A stretch of DNA of 38,354 bases from Acidimicrobiia bacterium (GCA_029939995.1 JAOZRW010000020.1:1-38354); one strand, 5' to 3'. Shown: positions 16,677-25,053, counted from the first letter of the stretch. The notes: a model not told the origin generated them from the letters alone. Program-made: numbers and translations.

Positions 16677-17108
16677 ATGGAAGCGCCGTTCACCGTTGCC
16701 GTGGAGATCCCCCTCGTCGGGGACGAGCGGCGCAAGAACTGGGCTAAGAAGGTCACGAACGTTGATGACTCGCTGGCGACCGGATGGGCATTCGACGGCG
16801 ACTTCATCGCGACCGGCGGAATCCAGGACGTCGAACCGGGATCGGTCGTACTTGTCTACGGGGAGAAGGGGAGTCGCACCAACCCGGCTATCGAAGCGCG
16901 GGTGTACACGGTGAACGCCGACGCCACGTTGAGCCTTCGAGCCAGCGCCCGCGGGCGTGCATGGGCGCGAACGCTCCGCGACTCGATCGAGGACCTTCTC
17001 GCCGAGCTGGCCGAAACGCCGATCGAGCAACTTGGCTGGAGCCCCGATCTGCTCCGCTATTCGGACGAAGCGATCGCCGAAGAGGCGAGACGCCGCGGCC
17101 TGGGCTGA
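16677..17108 (+). CDS. Hypothetical soluble protein
   Basis: 143 aa with no signal peptide or membrane helix. An N-terminal strand-rich half (TVAVEIPLVGDERRKNW, VEPGSVVLVYGEKGSRTNPAIEARVYTV) is followed by a helical, charged C-terminal half (RAWARTLRDSIEDLLAEL, DEAIAEEARRRGLG). I do not recognise the family. A GTG at 16653 is in frame, but it lies inside the repeat palindrome. The ATG at 16677 has the leaderless -10 spacing and is preferred. Expression would be controlled through repeat copy B if that repeat is an operator. Confidence 0.7.
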   Translation: MEAPFTVAVEIPLVGDERRKNWAKKVTNVDDSLATGWAFDGDFIATGGIQDVEPGSVVLVYGEKGSRTNPAIEARVYTVNADATLSLRASARGRAWARTLRDSIEDLLAELAETPIEQLGWSPDLLRYSDEAIAEEARRRGLG

Positions 17109-17112
17109 GCCG

Positions 17113-17223
17113 TCAGAGGCCGGCCGACCGCAGAGCGATCAGACCCGCCACCGTCGCGTAGCTGAACCCGACGGCGCCGACCAGCGACCAGAACCGTCGC
17201 CGGGATCCGACTCCCGTGATCAT
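17113..17223 (-). CDS. Small membrane protein (36 aa), easily overlooked
   Basis: 36 codons on the minus strand: a basic start (MITGVGSRRRFW), one hydrophobic helix (SLVGAVGFSYATVAGLIAL) and a short basic tail. GGGAGG stands 6 nt before the ATG, one of the strongest ribosome binding sites in the window, which is the main evidence. It lies between the convergent end of the 16677 gene (4 bp away) and the divergent M23 peptidase gene. A positive-inside, single-span peptide of this kind could be a regulatory microprotein. No family is recognised. Confidence 0.55.
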   Translation of the reverse strand: MITGVGSRRRFWSLVGAVGFSYATVAGLIALRSAGL

Positions 17224-17320
17224 CCCATTCCTCCCATCGAAGCCCGGGCCCATTATGCCGCCGGGCCGGTGATCTGTCGAAGGAGCCGAAATGCCCCGTT
17301 GCCGAGTCCGGCGCGGCGGT

Positions 17321-17326
17321 TACCGT
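17321..17326 (+). promoter_or_regulatory. Putative -10 (TACCGT) of the M23 peptidase gene
   Basis: TACCGT ends 6 nt before an in-frame GTG at 17333. The match to the leaderless spacing supports that GTG over the inner ATG at 17399, which has no ribosome binding site. Confidence 0.4.
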
Positions 17327-17332
17327 TCTCTC

Positions 17333-18880
17333 GTGGCATATCGCCGGCCGGGTCCTGATTCGCTTCAGGGATGGGTCGAACCGACCGACAAACTGAGAAT
17401 GGTGCGCTTCTCCGCGATAGCGTTCGTCGTCGCCCTGACACTCGTCTCCCTTCCCGCCGTTTCCTCCGCCGACGACGGTTCCACCACCACTACGACGACG
17501 ACCGTCACGACCACCACGACGACGACGACAACTACTACGACGATCGCCCCGCCTCCCGTCGAAGACGAGAGCCCCCCGCCACCGGCCGCCGAACCCGTCG
17601 GCGACGCCGATCCGGCGACCGACGACCCGGATGCCGACATCGACGACCCCGCCGACGAGCGCCGGGTTCCGAAACGCCGGGTTCGTCGCATCGACGTCAC
17701 CAGGAAGTTCGTGTTCCCCGTCGTAGGCCCGAACTACTACTACCCGGGGTTCGGTGCATGTCGGGACGACTGCGAGCGTGAGCACCACGGAATCGACATC
17801 ATGACGTACGGGTGGAAGGGCGTCCCCGTCGTCGCGGCACACGCCGGGACGATCCGGAAGGTCCGGGACGACCGTGCCTGGTGCATCGTGGAAGTCGTGG
17901 CACGGGACGGGTGGTACACCCGGTACGTTCATCTCAACAACGACACACCCGGGTACGACGACGAGGACTACGAGTGTCTCCTGCCGGGGATCGAACCCGG
18001 AGCACCCGTCGAGGCCGGTCAGGTCATCGGCTGGGTCGGCGACTCGGGGAACGCTGAGTGGACACCGCCCCACGTCCACTTCGAATTGCGCACCCCCAGC
18101 GGATACCCGGTCGATCCGTACAAGTCGCTGAAGAAGGCCGAACGGATCAGCTTCCAACGGGTCGGGAACGGCGACCCGATCGAGACCGCCGCCGAGATAG
18201 CGAGCTACTCGTACCGGAACGGATCCGGCATCGTGAACGTGATGGCGACGACCGACTACGCCGAACTCCAGGCGGGCGGCTTCTCCAGCCTCGACCTGTC
18301 CGGACCGCTGCTGCTGTCCGAACCGGACCGGCTGCCCGCGGCCACCACCGCCGCCTTCGAGAAACTCGACGCGGATCGGGTGATCACCCTCGGCGACGGC
18401 TTGAACTCGACCGTGATCGACCAACTCGAGCTGCGCTTCCGGATCGTTGCCCATCAGGAGCTGCCGCGCCGCATCGTCGACTCATCCGTCGAGCCCGACA
18501 CGGGGGAGATCGTGGAGAACCCTGAAGTGGAGCCGTCGCCGTTCTCGATCGTCGTCATCGGGGACCGGTCCGAGATGCCGGACGACACGGCCGACGACCT
18601 GGGGCGAGTGGCGATGGTCATCCCGACGACGATCCTCGACGACACGGCATCGGCCCGTCGGATCGGTCGCAACTCCTATCAGGGACCGGGCCGTTCCGGC
18701 ACCCGGTACGTCCTCTACTATCAGACCGGTGACTCGTACCTGCGGATACGGGCGAAGGAAACACCCGAGATTCCGCCCGACTACGGCGTGATCGTCGTCG
18801 AGGCAGGCAGAGCGTCGGAAGCGACGCTCACGTTCCTCCAGAGCCTCGCCGGCCTGCCCGTCATGCCGCTCTGGCGGTGA
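17333..18880 (+). CDS. Secreted M23 (LytM-like) peptidase with CWB2-like C-terminal region
   Basis: 515 aa from the GTG at 17333, or 493 aa from the ATG at 17399. I chose the GTG for its leaderless -10. From the inner ATG, residues 2-23 are a signal peptide (FSAIAFVVALTLVSLPAVSSA), then a poly-Thr stretch (about 29-48) and a Pro/Asp-rich wall-spanning linker. The M23 domain follows (about 125-235) with HHGIDIM (His129, Asp132) and HVHFEL (His-x-His), the zinc set of peptidoglycan endopeptidases. Four Cys (CRDDC, WCIV, ECLL) may form disulfides. After 250, GGFSSLDLSGPLLLSEPDRLP and DRVITLGDGLNSTV resemble the cell-wall-binding repeat 2 of surface proteins. It abuts the convergent DUF1876 gene. 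Confidence 0.85.
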   Translation: MAYRRPGPDSLQGWVEPTDKLRMVRFSAIAFVVALTLVSLPAVSSADDGSTTTTTTTVTTTTTTTTTTTTIAPPPVEDESPPPPAAEPVGDADPATDDPDADIDDPADERRVPKRRVRRIDVTRKFVFPVVGPNYYYPGFGACRDDCEREHHGIDIMTYGWKGVPVVAAHAGTIRKVRDDRAWCIVEVVARDGWYTRYVHLNNDTPGYDDEDYECLLPGIEPGAPVEAGQVIGWVGDSGNAEWTPPHVHFELRTPSGYPVDPYKSLKKAERISFQRVGNGDPIETAAEIASYSYRNGSGIVNVMATTDYAELQAGGFSSLDLSGPLLLSEPDRLPAATTAAFEKLDADRVITLGDGLNSTVIDQLELRFRIVAHQELPRRIVDSSVEPDTGEIVENPEVEPSPFSIVVIGDRSEMPDDTADDLGRVAMVIPTTILDDTASARRIGRNSYQGPGRSGTRYVLYYQTGDSYLRIRAKETPEIPPDYGVIVVEAGRASEATLTFLQSLAGLPVMPLWR

Positions 18881-19123
18881 TCAGTCGCTGCAGAACCGGA
18901 TGATCTTCTCCTGGGCGGCCTCCATCACCTTCATCTGAAGGCCGTTCAGAGCCCGGGCGAGCGCAAGGTCCTCGCCGATGACGGGAATCGGATCGTCGGA
19001 CGGGTTCCTTCGTGCACGGCCCTTCGCTTCGAAGTGTTCACCCATGAGATCCAGCTTCGTCGTGACCGTCGTCGTAGAGATGTCTTCTTCGATGGATACA
19101 TCGATCGTGATGTGCTTCTCCAT
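18881..19123 (-). CDS. DUF1876 domain protein
   Basis: 80 aa. The pattern EKHITIDVSIEED...TTKLDLMGEHFEAKGRARRNPSDDPIPVIGEDLALARALNGL (abridged) matches the small actinobacterial DUF1876 fold: two or three strands, an arginine-rich turn with NPSD, then helices. GGAGG stands 5 nt before the ATG. The family is of unknown function and common in Actinomycetota. Its stop abuts the stop of the M23 gene. The reading frame of the upstream truncated VOC gene runs 86 bp into this gene in another frame. Confidence 0.82.
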   Translation of the reverse strand: MEKHITIDVSIEEDISTTTVTTKLDLMGEHFEAKGRARRNPSDDPIPVIGEDLALARALNGLQMKVMEAAQEKIIRFCSD

Positions 19124-19517
19124 ACGTTCCTCCACGGTTGCCGTAGACCAATCGTGCCAGGGGCGGGGCGACTTGGCTAGGGCCGTTTGTGGAGAACGGG
19201 GGGAGTCGGGGCGACGCGACCGGTTCGCGCCGGATCGTGGCCCCCAGGGTGCGGGCTCTCTCGGTCGCTGCGTCGGTCCCGTCGACGGCGAACCAGACGA
19301 ACCAGTGCGCCGGTACCTCATCGGGAACGAGCCCGGTGAGGTCGTAGATGCCGCCGTTCGACCTATCTCCGAGCATGAACATCGTGTACGGCAGGGAGTC
19401 GCCGGCCGGTGTCTCCACGGCCGTCCACCCGAACAGGTTCGTGTAGAAATGCTTCGCCCGGTCCGTGTCCGGAACCGCAACGTCGGCCCGGCCGAAGGTG
19501 CCGTTCGGCAAGCCCAT
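19038..19517 (-). pseudogene. Truncated VOC (glyoxalase-like) protein
   Basis: The first 98 codons from the ATG at 19517 match a vicinal-oxygen-chelate domain: GTFGRADVAVPDTDRAKHFYTNLFGW, YTMFMLGDRSNGGIYDL and HWFVWFAVDGTDAATERARTLGATIRREPV. The family then continues with a G-x-F-x-DP-x-G strand carrying the last metal-ligand Glu, which is absent here. Instead the frame runs on through low-identity residues into the DUF1876 gene, to 19038. AGGAG precedes the ATG by 7 nt. I read it as a 3'-truncated, probably inactive gene. A shorter functional variant is possible. It is divergent from the L,D-transpeptidase gene. Confidence 0.55.
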
Positions 19518-19622
19518 GTGATTCTCCTCGCGTTCGTCGCCTCCAGCGAGGCTGCGCGCGATTCGCCCGGTCGGCTCGGGTTCTTTCAGCTTTCTCTCTC
19601 TCGCCGGTACCGTATGGGGATC

Positions 19623-20750
19623 ATGTTCGTCCGACCGACGCTCCGTTCGTTGATGCTCGCCTCGATAGCGGTGGCGCTGGTGGCCGCGACCCTGTTCGTA
19701 CGACCCGCGCAGGCGACGGCCGCGTCCCTCCCCGACTTCTGCAGTTCGACCGGGGCATTCACGGAAGCCCGCCACGGCGTGCTGGTCCCCGGGATGATGC
19801 CGGCCCACGACCGGGGAATCATCCCGGACGATCCGGACGCCGAGATCGCTCCACTCGCCCCGGTTCGGTTCCCCGACGAGTCCGGTCTGTGGGTGGCCTC
19901 GGGCGTTCACGGCGACGATCTCGTCGTCGCCGTGACGGAGCCGGGTGCTCCGACCGGCGTCCTCGCCGACCTCGGTCCCGCACGACACGACCGGTCGGTG
20001 TCCGACTCCATCGTGCGCCTGTACTGCGGTCTACTCGGCCGACACCCCGATGCCCTCGACCTCGACTACTGGGCCCGCCGCTACTGGAACGGCGTGCCGC
20101 TCGTCTCCATCGCCGAGGCGTTCACGACGAGCAGCGAGTTCGTCGAGCGCTTCGGCGACCCGACCGATGAGGAACTCGTCACGTTGCTCTACCAGTCGGT
20201 GCTGCAACGCGAACCGGGGGATGGAGCCATCGAACCGTTCACCGACCTGTTGCGGTCGGGAGAGATGACCCGCGGCGAGCTCGTCGTCGCTTTCACGGAC
20301 TCTCCCGAGTTCGTCGCCATGACCGGGACCGCCGCTCCGGAGAAGCCGCCGCTTCCGTATCCGGCGGTCGGATCCGGCCGGCGCATCATCTACGCGAATC
20401 GGGAAGCGCGTGTGTGGTTCATCGACGCGACCGGTGAACTCGTCAAGACGCATCAGGTCTCCGGCAGGCGGGGAGTGCCGACACCGGACCGCTACCGCGT
20501 GTACTCCAAGTCCCGGCACGCATGGGCTCCGCACGACAACGTCACGATGGAGTACATGGTGCGGTTCGCACGAGAGGAGTGGCCGTACGGGTTCCACTCG
20601 ATTCCGATCCACGAGGACCGCTCGCCGTTCCAGACGAAAGAGCAGCTCGGAACGCTCCGCTCCGGCGGTTGTGTCCGCCAGGACTTCGACGACGCCAAAT
20701 GGACGTTCGAGTGGGCCCACGTCGGCGACCGGGTGATCATGCTGCCGTAG
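19623..20750 (+). CDS. Secreted L,D-transpeptidase (YkuD) with DUF4214 region
   Basis: 375 aa. Residues 8-33 form the signal peptide (LMLASIAVALVAATLF, cleavage near AQATA). DUF4214-like repeats follow (about 126-235; VRLYCGLLGRHPDALDLDYW and LLYQSVLQREPGDG share the family's Y-x-x-hL-x-R-x-P-D/G-D pattern). The C-terminal YkuD domain (about 250-375) carries His325 in GFHSIP and the catalytic Cys350 in SGGCVRQ, where SHGCIRL is usual. It is predicted to cross-link peptidoglycan or attach proteins to it. An in-frame ATG at 19614 is an alternative start. A TACCGT hexamer lies directly before it and 9 nt before 19623. Confidence 0.86.
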   Translation: MFVRPTLRSLMLASIAVALVAATLFVRPAQATAASLPDFCSSTGAFTEARHGVLVPGMMPAHDRGIIPDDPDAEIAPLAPVRFPDESGLWVASGVHGDDLVVAVTEPGAPTGVLADLGPARHDRSVSDSIVRLYCGLLGRHPDALDLDYWARRYWNGVPLVSIAEAFTTSSEFVERFGDPTDEELVTLLYQSVLQREPGDGAIEPFTDLLRSGEMTRGELVVAFTDSPEFVAMTGTAAPEKPPLPYPAVGSGRRIIYANREARVWFIDATGELVKTHQVSGRRGVPTPDRYRVYSKSRHAWAPHDNVTMEYMVRFAREEWPYGFHSIPIHEDRSPFQTKEQLGTLRSGGCVRQDFDDAKWTFEWAHVGDRVIMLP

Positions 20751-20762
20751 GGGCGAACCGGT

Positions 20763-21656
20763 CTACACGACGACGACGTCGGTGAAGCCGGCGGATCGAA
20801 CGCGATCACCGATCGCGACCATCTGATCCGGGTTCGACTCCGTGAGATACTCGACGCCCTTCCGCACGCCGTGCTTCCTGAAGCCGATGACGACCACGCG
20901 CATCCCGGGGTCGACCGCACGAAGCCATGCAACGGTCCGGTCGACCGACGCGTCGTCGTCGTTGTATCCGGGCATGATGAGGAGACGCACCTCGTAGAGA
21001 CGGCTGATCCCGGCGAGGTGGCGGATCGAATCGAGAACGAGCGTGTTCGACGCGGCGGTCAGCTGTACGTGGGTCGCGTCGTCGAGCGCTTTGAGGTCGA
21101 TCATCGCGCCGTCCATGACGGGAGCGAGCCGGTCCCAGACGTGCCGCGGCGCCGAGCCGTTCGAGTCGACGAACGTCGTGAGATGGGACAGCTCCGGGTC
21201 GGCCTTCAATGCTGAGAACAGCTCGAAGACGAACTCGGACTGGAGCGTCGCCTCGCCGCCGGACACGGTGATGCCGGAGATGAATCTCGCCGTCTCCCGG
21301 ATCTGTTCGAGAAGGTCCCCTACGGCGATGTCGTACGCGAGCGGGGTCGAGTCGAAGGGGCAGACGTCGATGCAAACGTCGCAGTTCGTGCATGTCGCCC
21401 GATCGACGACGACGAGCGGGCCCGGTTCGATGGTCAACGCGTCTTCCGGGCACGGCCGGACGCAGAGGCCGCAGTGGTTGCAGTCGGTGATCGTGTACGG
21501 ATTGTGACATCCGGCGCAATCGAAGTTGCATCCCTGCACGAAGATCACGAACCGGTTCCCCGGCCCGTCCACCGTCGAGAACCTCAGGACCTTATTGAGG
21601 CGGCCGCGTGTGGTGTTCACGGGTGAGGACGCGTTTGGTCGTGCGATCGAGGACAT
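20763..21656 (-). CDS. yjjW: Radical SAM activating enzyme for the adjacent glycyl radical enzyme (YjjW-like)
   Basis: 297 aa from the ATG at 21656. An in-frame GTG at 21620 is a plausible alternative that better matches the family N-terminus. The pattern is FSTVDGPGNRFVIFVQGC, then CNFDCAGCHN (Cys-x3-Cys-x2-Cys binding the SAM [4Fe-4S] cluster), followed by two ferredoxin-like clusters (CNHCGLCVRPCP and CTNCDVCIDVCP), then SGGEATLQ. This arrangement marks glycyl-radical-enzyme activases. Its start lies inside the 3' end of the YjjI-like gene, so translation is coupled. It would abstract H from the glycine of that enzyme under anoxic conditions. It converges with the L,D-transpeptidase gene, leaving 12 bp. 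Confidence 0.9.
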   Translation of the reverse strand: MSSIARPNASSPVNTTRGRLNKVLRFSTVDGPGNRFVIFVQGCNFDCAGCHNPYTITDCNHCGLCVRPCPEDALTIEPGPLVVVDRATCTNCDVCIDVCPFDSTPLAYDIAVGDLLEQIRETARFISGITVSGGEATLQSEFVFELFSALKADPELSHLTTFVDSNGSAPRHVWDRLAPVMDGAMIDLKALDDATHVQLTAASNTLVLDSIRHLAGISRLYEVRLLIMPGYNDDDASVDRTVAWLRAVDPGMRVVVIGFRKHGVRKGVEYLTESNPDQMVAIGDRVRSAGFTDVVVV

Positions 21657-23145
21657 GCGAGTTCTCGACGGATCCGGCGCCGAACACGGTCGACGAATGC
21701 CTTCCGCCTTGTTCGGCGAACGCTTCGACGTCCGACTTTCGAACGAGGTAGCCGGTGATCCGGATGAAGCCGTTCGTGTCGAGGTTGAACGTGAAGTCGC
21801 GCATCCCCTCCGTGAAGGCGCCTCTGATGATGTCGACGACGGCCTGCGGGTTCCTCCGGGCGGTGTCCTCGACGTGGAAGATGTCGCTCACGCCGGCCAT
21901 GAAGACGTCGTGGTGAGGTGCGACACATGCGATGTGCTCGAACATCGAGGGTTCCGTCCCGATGGGGATGCGGGTTCCCGCCGTCACCTCGAGATCGACG
22001 TCGATTCCGGATTGTGAGTGCAGCATGCAGCGGCCGGCGTTCCCCTCGCAGTACGGCATCTCACGCCGGGCGACCTGGTCGGCGACGGCTCGAACGATGC
22101 GATGCGAGAGCGCGTTCGCCTCGTCGTCGTGGCCGTACGTCCCGTCACTATCCGCGTTCGCCATCAGCACGTCCACGCATTCGGCGAGGCCGAACACGCC
22201 GTACATCGCGGAGAAGCGGTCGAGCGAGATCAGGCCCTCGCGTGCGAGGAAATCGTGTTCGTAGAACCGCGCCTCCTCGACGAGATACCGGATCCGCGCC
22301 TCGATCAGCTGGGCGTTCAGCTCCACGTAGTGGGGCAACGTCTCGGCGAAGAACGCTTCGGTGTCGCCGTTGTGGAGAAGCGCAACCTCTTTCAGGTTGA
22401 TGCGGGTGAGCGTGTGGGAACCGCCGCCGATCCGCAGCGAGTTGTAGCAACTGACCGCCGCGTAGCCCTCGTCGCCGAAGTCGCGGACCATGAGCGGATG
22501 GTTGACGAAGTGCGGTTTGGCGGTCTCGAAGACCGTCTCGACCGCATCGCGGATGAGATCGTCGGGTGTGATCTCCGGATCAACCTTGAACGTCAGGTTC
22601 GGGACGACCTGCAGGAGTTCCCGCTCGACGCGGAAGATCGTTCGGATGATGCGGCCGTCCGCCGGGCCGAGGTCCGCATGGGCGAACGCGTCGGGGAACA
22701 TCCGGTCGATCGCGATCCAGAATCGTTTGAGCGATCGGTAGAGATGCTCGTCCGAGACGTCGTCGACGTACGGTGCGAGGACCTTGTCCAGGTCGCCGAG
22801 ATAGACCGGGTAGCCGGTGATGGACGGGACCTGGGTGTACATGATGAGCAGGAAGCTGAGCGCGTCGTCCAGGCTCTCCGGCGCTTCGAGTTCCAGGAAC
22901 TCGGATCCGTTCCGAAGTGCCCTGGCGTAGTCGGGCAGGATGTACCGCGCCCGGTAGGGGGCGTGTCCCTCGTACATGTCGCAGATGACGCGCTTGTTGA
23001 GCGCTTCGGCCGCCTCTTCCGAGAGCGGGGGATAGTCGAGTGCCTCCTCGGCGAGCCCGGCCAGATAGTGACGTCGCTGGTGGAACGTCAGATGGGGGTC
23101 GTTCACGATCGCTCGCGCGCGAACCTGAAACTCTTCGCTGTTCAT
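21592..23145 (-). CDS. yjjI: Glycyl radical enzyme, YjjI family
   Basis: 517 aa, close to the length I recall for E. coli YjjI. It carries the mid-chain SCYNSLRIGGG segment, with Cys233 the likely thiyl-radical residue, and near the C-terminus FIRITGYLV, in which Gly465 of RITGY is the likely radical site. GGAGG lies 5 nt before the ATG at 23145. The frame continues upstream, but only as antisense of the ABC exporter. It is paired with the YjjW-like activase immediately downstream. The substrate of the YjjI family is not established to my knowledge. The gene implies anoxic or microoxic growth at some stage, since glycyl radicals are destroyed by oxygen. Confidence 0.9.
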   Translation of the reverse strand: MNSEEFQVRARAIVNDPHLTFHQRRHYLAGLAEEALDYPPLSEEAAEALNKRVICDMYEGHAPYRARYILPDYARALRNGSEFLELEAPESLDDALSFLLIMYTQVPSITGYPVYLGDLDKVLAPYVDDVSDEHLYRSLKRFWIAIDRMFPDAFAHADLGPADGRIIRTIFRVERELLQVVPNLTFKVDPEITPDDLIRDAVETVFETAKPHFVNHPLMVRDFGDEGYAAVSCYNSLRIGGGSHTLTRINLKEVALLHNGDTEAFFAETLPHYVELNAQLIEARIRYLVEEARFYEHDFLAREGLISLDRFSAMYGVFGLAECVDVLMANADSDGTYGHDDEANALSHRIVRAVADQVARREMPYCEGNAGRCMLHSQSGIDVDLEVTAGTRIPIGTEPSMFEHIACVAPHHDVFMAGVSDIFHVEDTARRNPQAVVDIIRGAFTEGMRDFTFNLDTNGFIRITGYLVRKSDVEAFAEQGGRHSSTVFGAGSVENSHVLDRTTKRVLTREHHTRPPQ

Positions 23146-23222
23146 GCCGCCTCCCGCATTGCTCACATCATATGCGATGGAATCCGGTTCGGCCCCGTCA
23201 TTCCGATGTTCCCCACGGCTCC

Positions 23223-23228
23223 TACCAT
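23223..23228 (+). promoter_or_regulatory. Putative -10 (TACCAT) of leaderless ABC exporter gene
   Basis: TACCAT ends 7 nt before the ATG at 23236. It lies in the 90-bp gap to the divergent glycyl radical enzyme gene, and no Shine-Dalgarno is seen. Confidence 0.45.
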
Positions 23229-23235
23229 TCCGGTC

Positions 23236-25053
23236 ATGGCGACCCGTACCGAACATCGCTCCGAGCCGCCTCGACTGTGGGACGTGCTCAGGGGCGGAAC
23301 GCGGCTGATCCGACGCTTCGTGCATTGGCACCCGTGGTCGTTCACGCTTGCCGTTCTGGGTGCCGCACTGTTCGTTTCTGCGATCGTGGCGTCTGCGGTC
23401 GTGGTCGGCAAGATCACCGATCTCGTGATCATCCCGGTTCTCGAAGGTGGCGAGGAGATCGGGAACAAGGTCGAACTCGCCGTCCTCGCCGTCATGGGCG
23501 TCGCGCTGTGGAAGGCCATCGGGATCACTCTGCGGAGGACGGCAGCGAGCGCCCTCCAGTTCCGAACGCGGGCCGATGCACGCGAGAAGCTCATCGAGCA
23601 TCAGCTGCGTCTGCAACTCGCTTGGCACGACCGCCGATCCACCGGCGACCTGCTGTCCGTCAGCGAGGTCGACACGCAGACCGGCACGTTCGTGCTCGCC
23701 CCGCTGCCGTACGCGACGGGTGCGTCGCTGCTGCTCATCGGAACCATCGTCCTCGTGTTCGCGACCCACTGGATCCTCGGCGTCATCGCCCTCGTCGGGC
23801 TGCTTCTTCTCGTGACGATCGACGTCCGGGGAGCGTTCTCGCTGTTCACCGACTTCGAGGAGGCCCAGCACGAGCGCGGCGCCGTCAGCGAGATCGCCCA
23901 CGAGAGCATCGACGGCGCTCTCACCGTCAAAGCGCTCGGCCGCGAGAAGGAGGAGACGGAGCGGTTCGGCCGTGCCGCAGCGATCCTGCAGGAGCGTCTG
24001 ATCGACATCGGAGTTCGATTCGCAGGGTTCCGCGCGATCGTCGAATCGCTGCCGGCGGCGATGACCATCATCATCCTCGTCGTCGGAGCGGTCCTGGCGA
24101 CGAACGGTGTGATCACCGCAGGGCAGATCGTCTCCGTGGCGTACCTTCTCACACTGATGGCGTTCCCGCTGCAGCTGATCGGGTTCGTCATCTTCGAGAT
24201 GGCGCACAGCCAGGCTGCGTGGACCCGGGTACAGGAGATCCTCGATTCCGAGGAACTGGTCGATCACGGCACGCTCGAGGCGCGCACCGTCGCCGACGGG
24301 GCCGAGCTCGAGTCGAGAGACGTCGGGTTCTCCTACACCGAAGGAGAACCGGTCCTGAGCGACATCCAACTGGAGATCCCCGCCGGTCGGACCGTGGCCG
24401 TCGTCGGACCGACCGCCTCGGGGAAGTCGACGCTCGCGATGCTCCTGGCTCGCCTGTGGGACCCCGACGGCGGATCCATCCGGATCGACGGTCGCGACGT
24501 CCGGGCGTTCGCCCGCACCGAACTGGCGCTCGAGGTTGCCTACGTCGCTCAGGAGTCGTTCCTCTTCGACGACACCGTGTGGGGCAACGTGACGCTCGGA
24601 TCAGACGTCCCGGAGTCCGATGTGCTCCGGGCGATGCGTCTCGCCGGCGTCGAGCGATTCATCACCGAACTCCCCGACGGCTACGACACGCGGATCGGCG
24701 AGCGCGGGACGGCCCTGTCGGGGGGCCAGCGTCAGAGGATCGCCCTCGCACGTGCCCTCGTGCGGCGGCCGCGGGTGCTCGTCCTCGACGACGCCACCTC
24801 GGCGGTCGATCCGTCCGTCGAGATCGAGATCCTTCGCGGGCTCCAGGGCGCCGAACTGCCGTCGACCGTGGTCATCGTCGCGTACCGACGGTCGTCCATC
24901 ATGCTCACCGACGAGGTCGTCTTCATGGAGGAGGGCCGGGTCGTCGCTCACGGGAGTCACGAGGAGCTCCTCGCATCCCAACCGGGATACGAACGGCTGC
25001 TCCGGGCCTACGAAGAGGATGCGGCGCGGCGCGACGAGGAGCGTCGGGCATGA
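23236..25053 (+). CDS. ABC exporter subunit 1 (degenerate ATP site side)
   Basis: 605 aa. Six membrane helices (about 30-320) are followed by a nucleotide-binding domain with Walker A GPTASGKST (391-399), an intact signature LSGGQ (494-498), Walker B LVLDDATS (Asp519 replacing the catalytic Glu) and VAYRRS at the H-loop (Tyr550 replacing His). Its own Walker A/B and H-loop therefore form the non-hydrolytic site of a heterodimer, while its signature completes the partner's active site. The start follows TACCAT by 7 nt. The stop overlaps the next gene's ATG (ATGA). The substrate is unknown, with lipids, peptides or drugs all possible for this family. Confidence 0.92.
   Translation: MATRTEHRSEPPRLWDVLRGGTRLIRRFVHWHPWSFTLAVLGAALFVSAIVASAVVVGKITDLVIIPVLEGGEEIGNKVELAVLAVMGVALWKAIGITLRRTAASALQFRTRADAREKLIEHQLRLQLAWHDRRSTGDLLSVSEVDTQTGTFVLAPLPYATGASLLLIGTIVLVFATHWILGVIALVGLLLLVTIDVRGAFSLFTDFEEAQHERGAVSEIAHESIDGALTVKALGREKEETERFGRAAAILQERLIDIGVRFAGFRAIVESLPAAMTIIILVVGAVLATNGVITAGQIVSVAYLLTLMAFPLQLIGFVIFEMAHSQAAWTRVQEILDSEELVDHGTLEARTVADGAELESRDVGFSYTEGEPVLSDIQLEIPAGRTVAVVGPTASGKSTLAMLLARLWDPDGGSIRIDGRDVRAFARTELALEVAYVAQESFLFDDTVWGNVTLGSDVPESDVLRAMRLAGVERFITELPDGYDTRIGERGTALSGGQRQRIALARALVRRPRVLVLDDATSAVDPSVEIEILRGLQGAELPSTVVIVAYRRSSIMLTDEVVFMEEGRVVAHGSHEELLASQPGYERLLRAYEEDAARRDEERRA

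Noticed and set aside
17480-17545. Simple-sequence repeat of ACC/ACG triplets
   Set aside because: It is the coding DNA of the poly-Thr linker in the M23 protein, not an independent repeat.
17057-18454. 465-codon minus-strand frame opposite the M23 gene
   Set aside because: The product is Gly/Arg/Val-rich with no domain, while the + strand encodes signal peptide, linker and M23 motifs.
23146-24369. N-terminal extension of the glycyl radical enzyme frame
   Set aside because: It is antisense to the ABC exporter and follows no family pattern. GGAGG sits before the ATG at 23145.
23040-25049. Long + strand frame preceding and running through the ABC exporter in another frame
   Set aside because: It is Arg/Pro-rich and low-complexity, as expected for an out-of-frame reading. 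Only the ABC frames carry domains.
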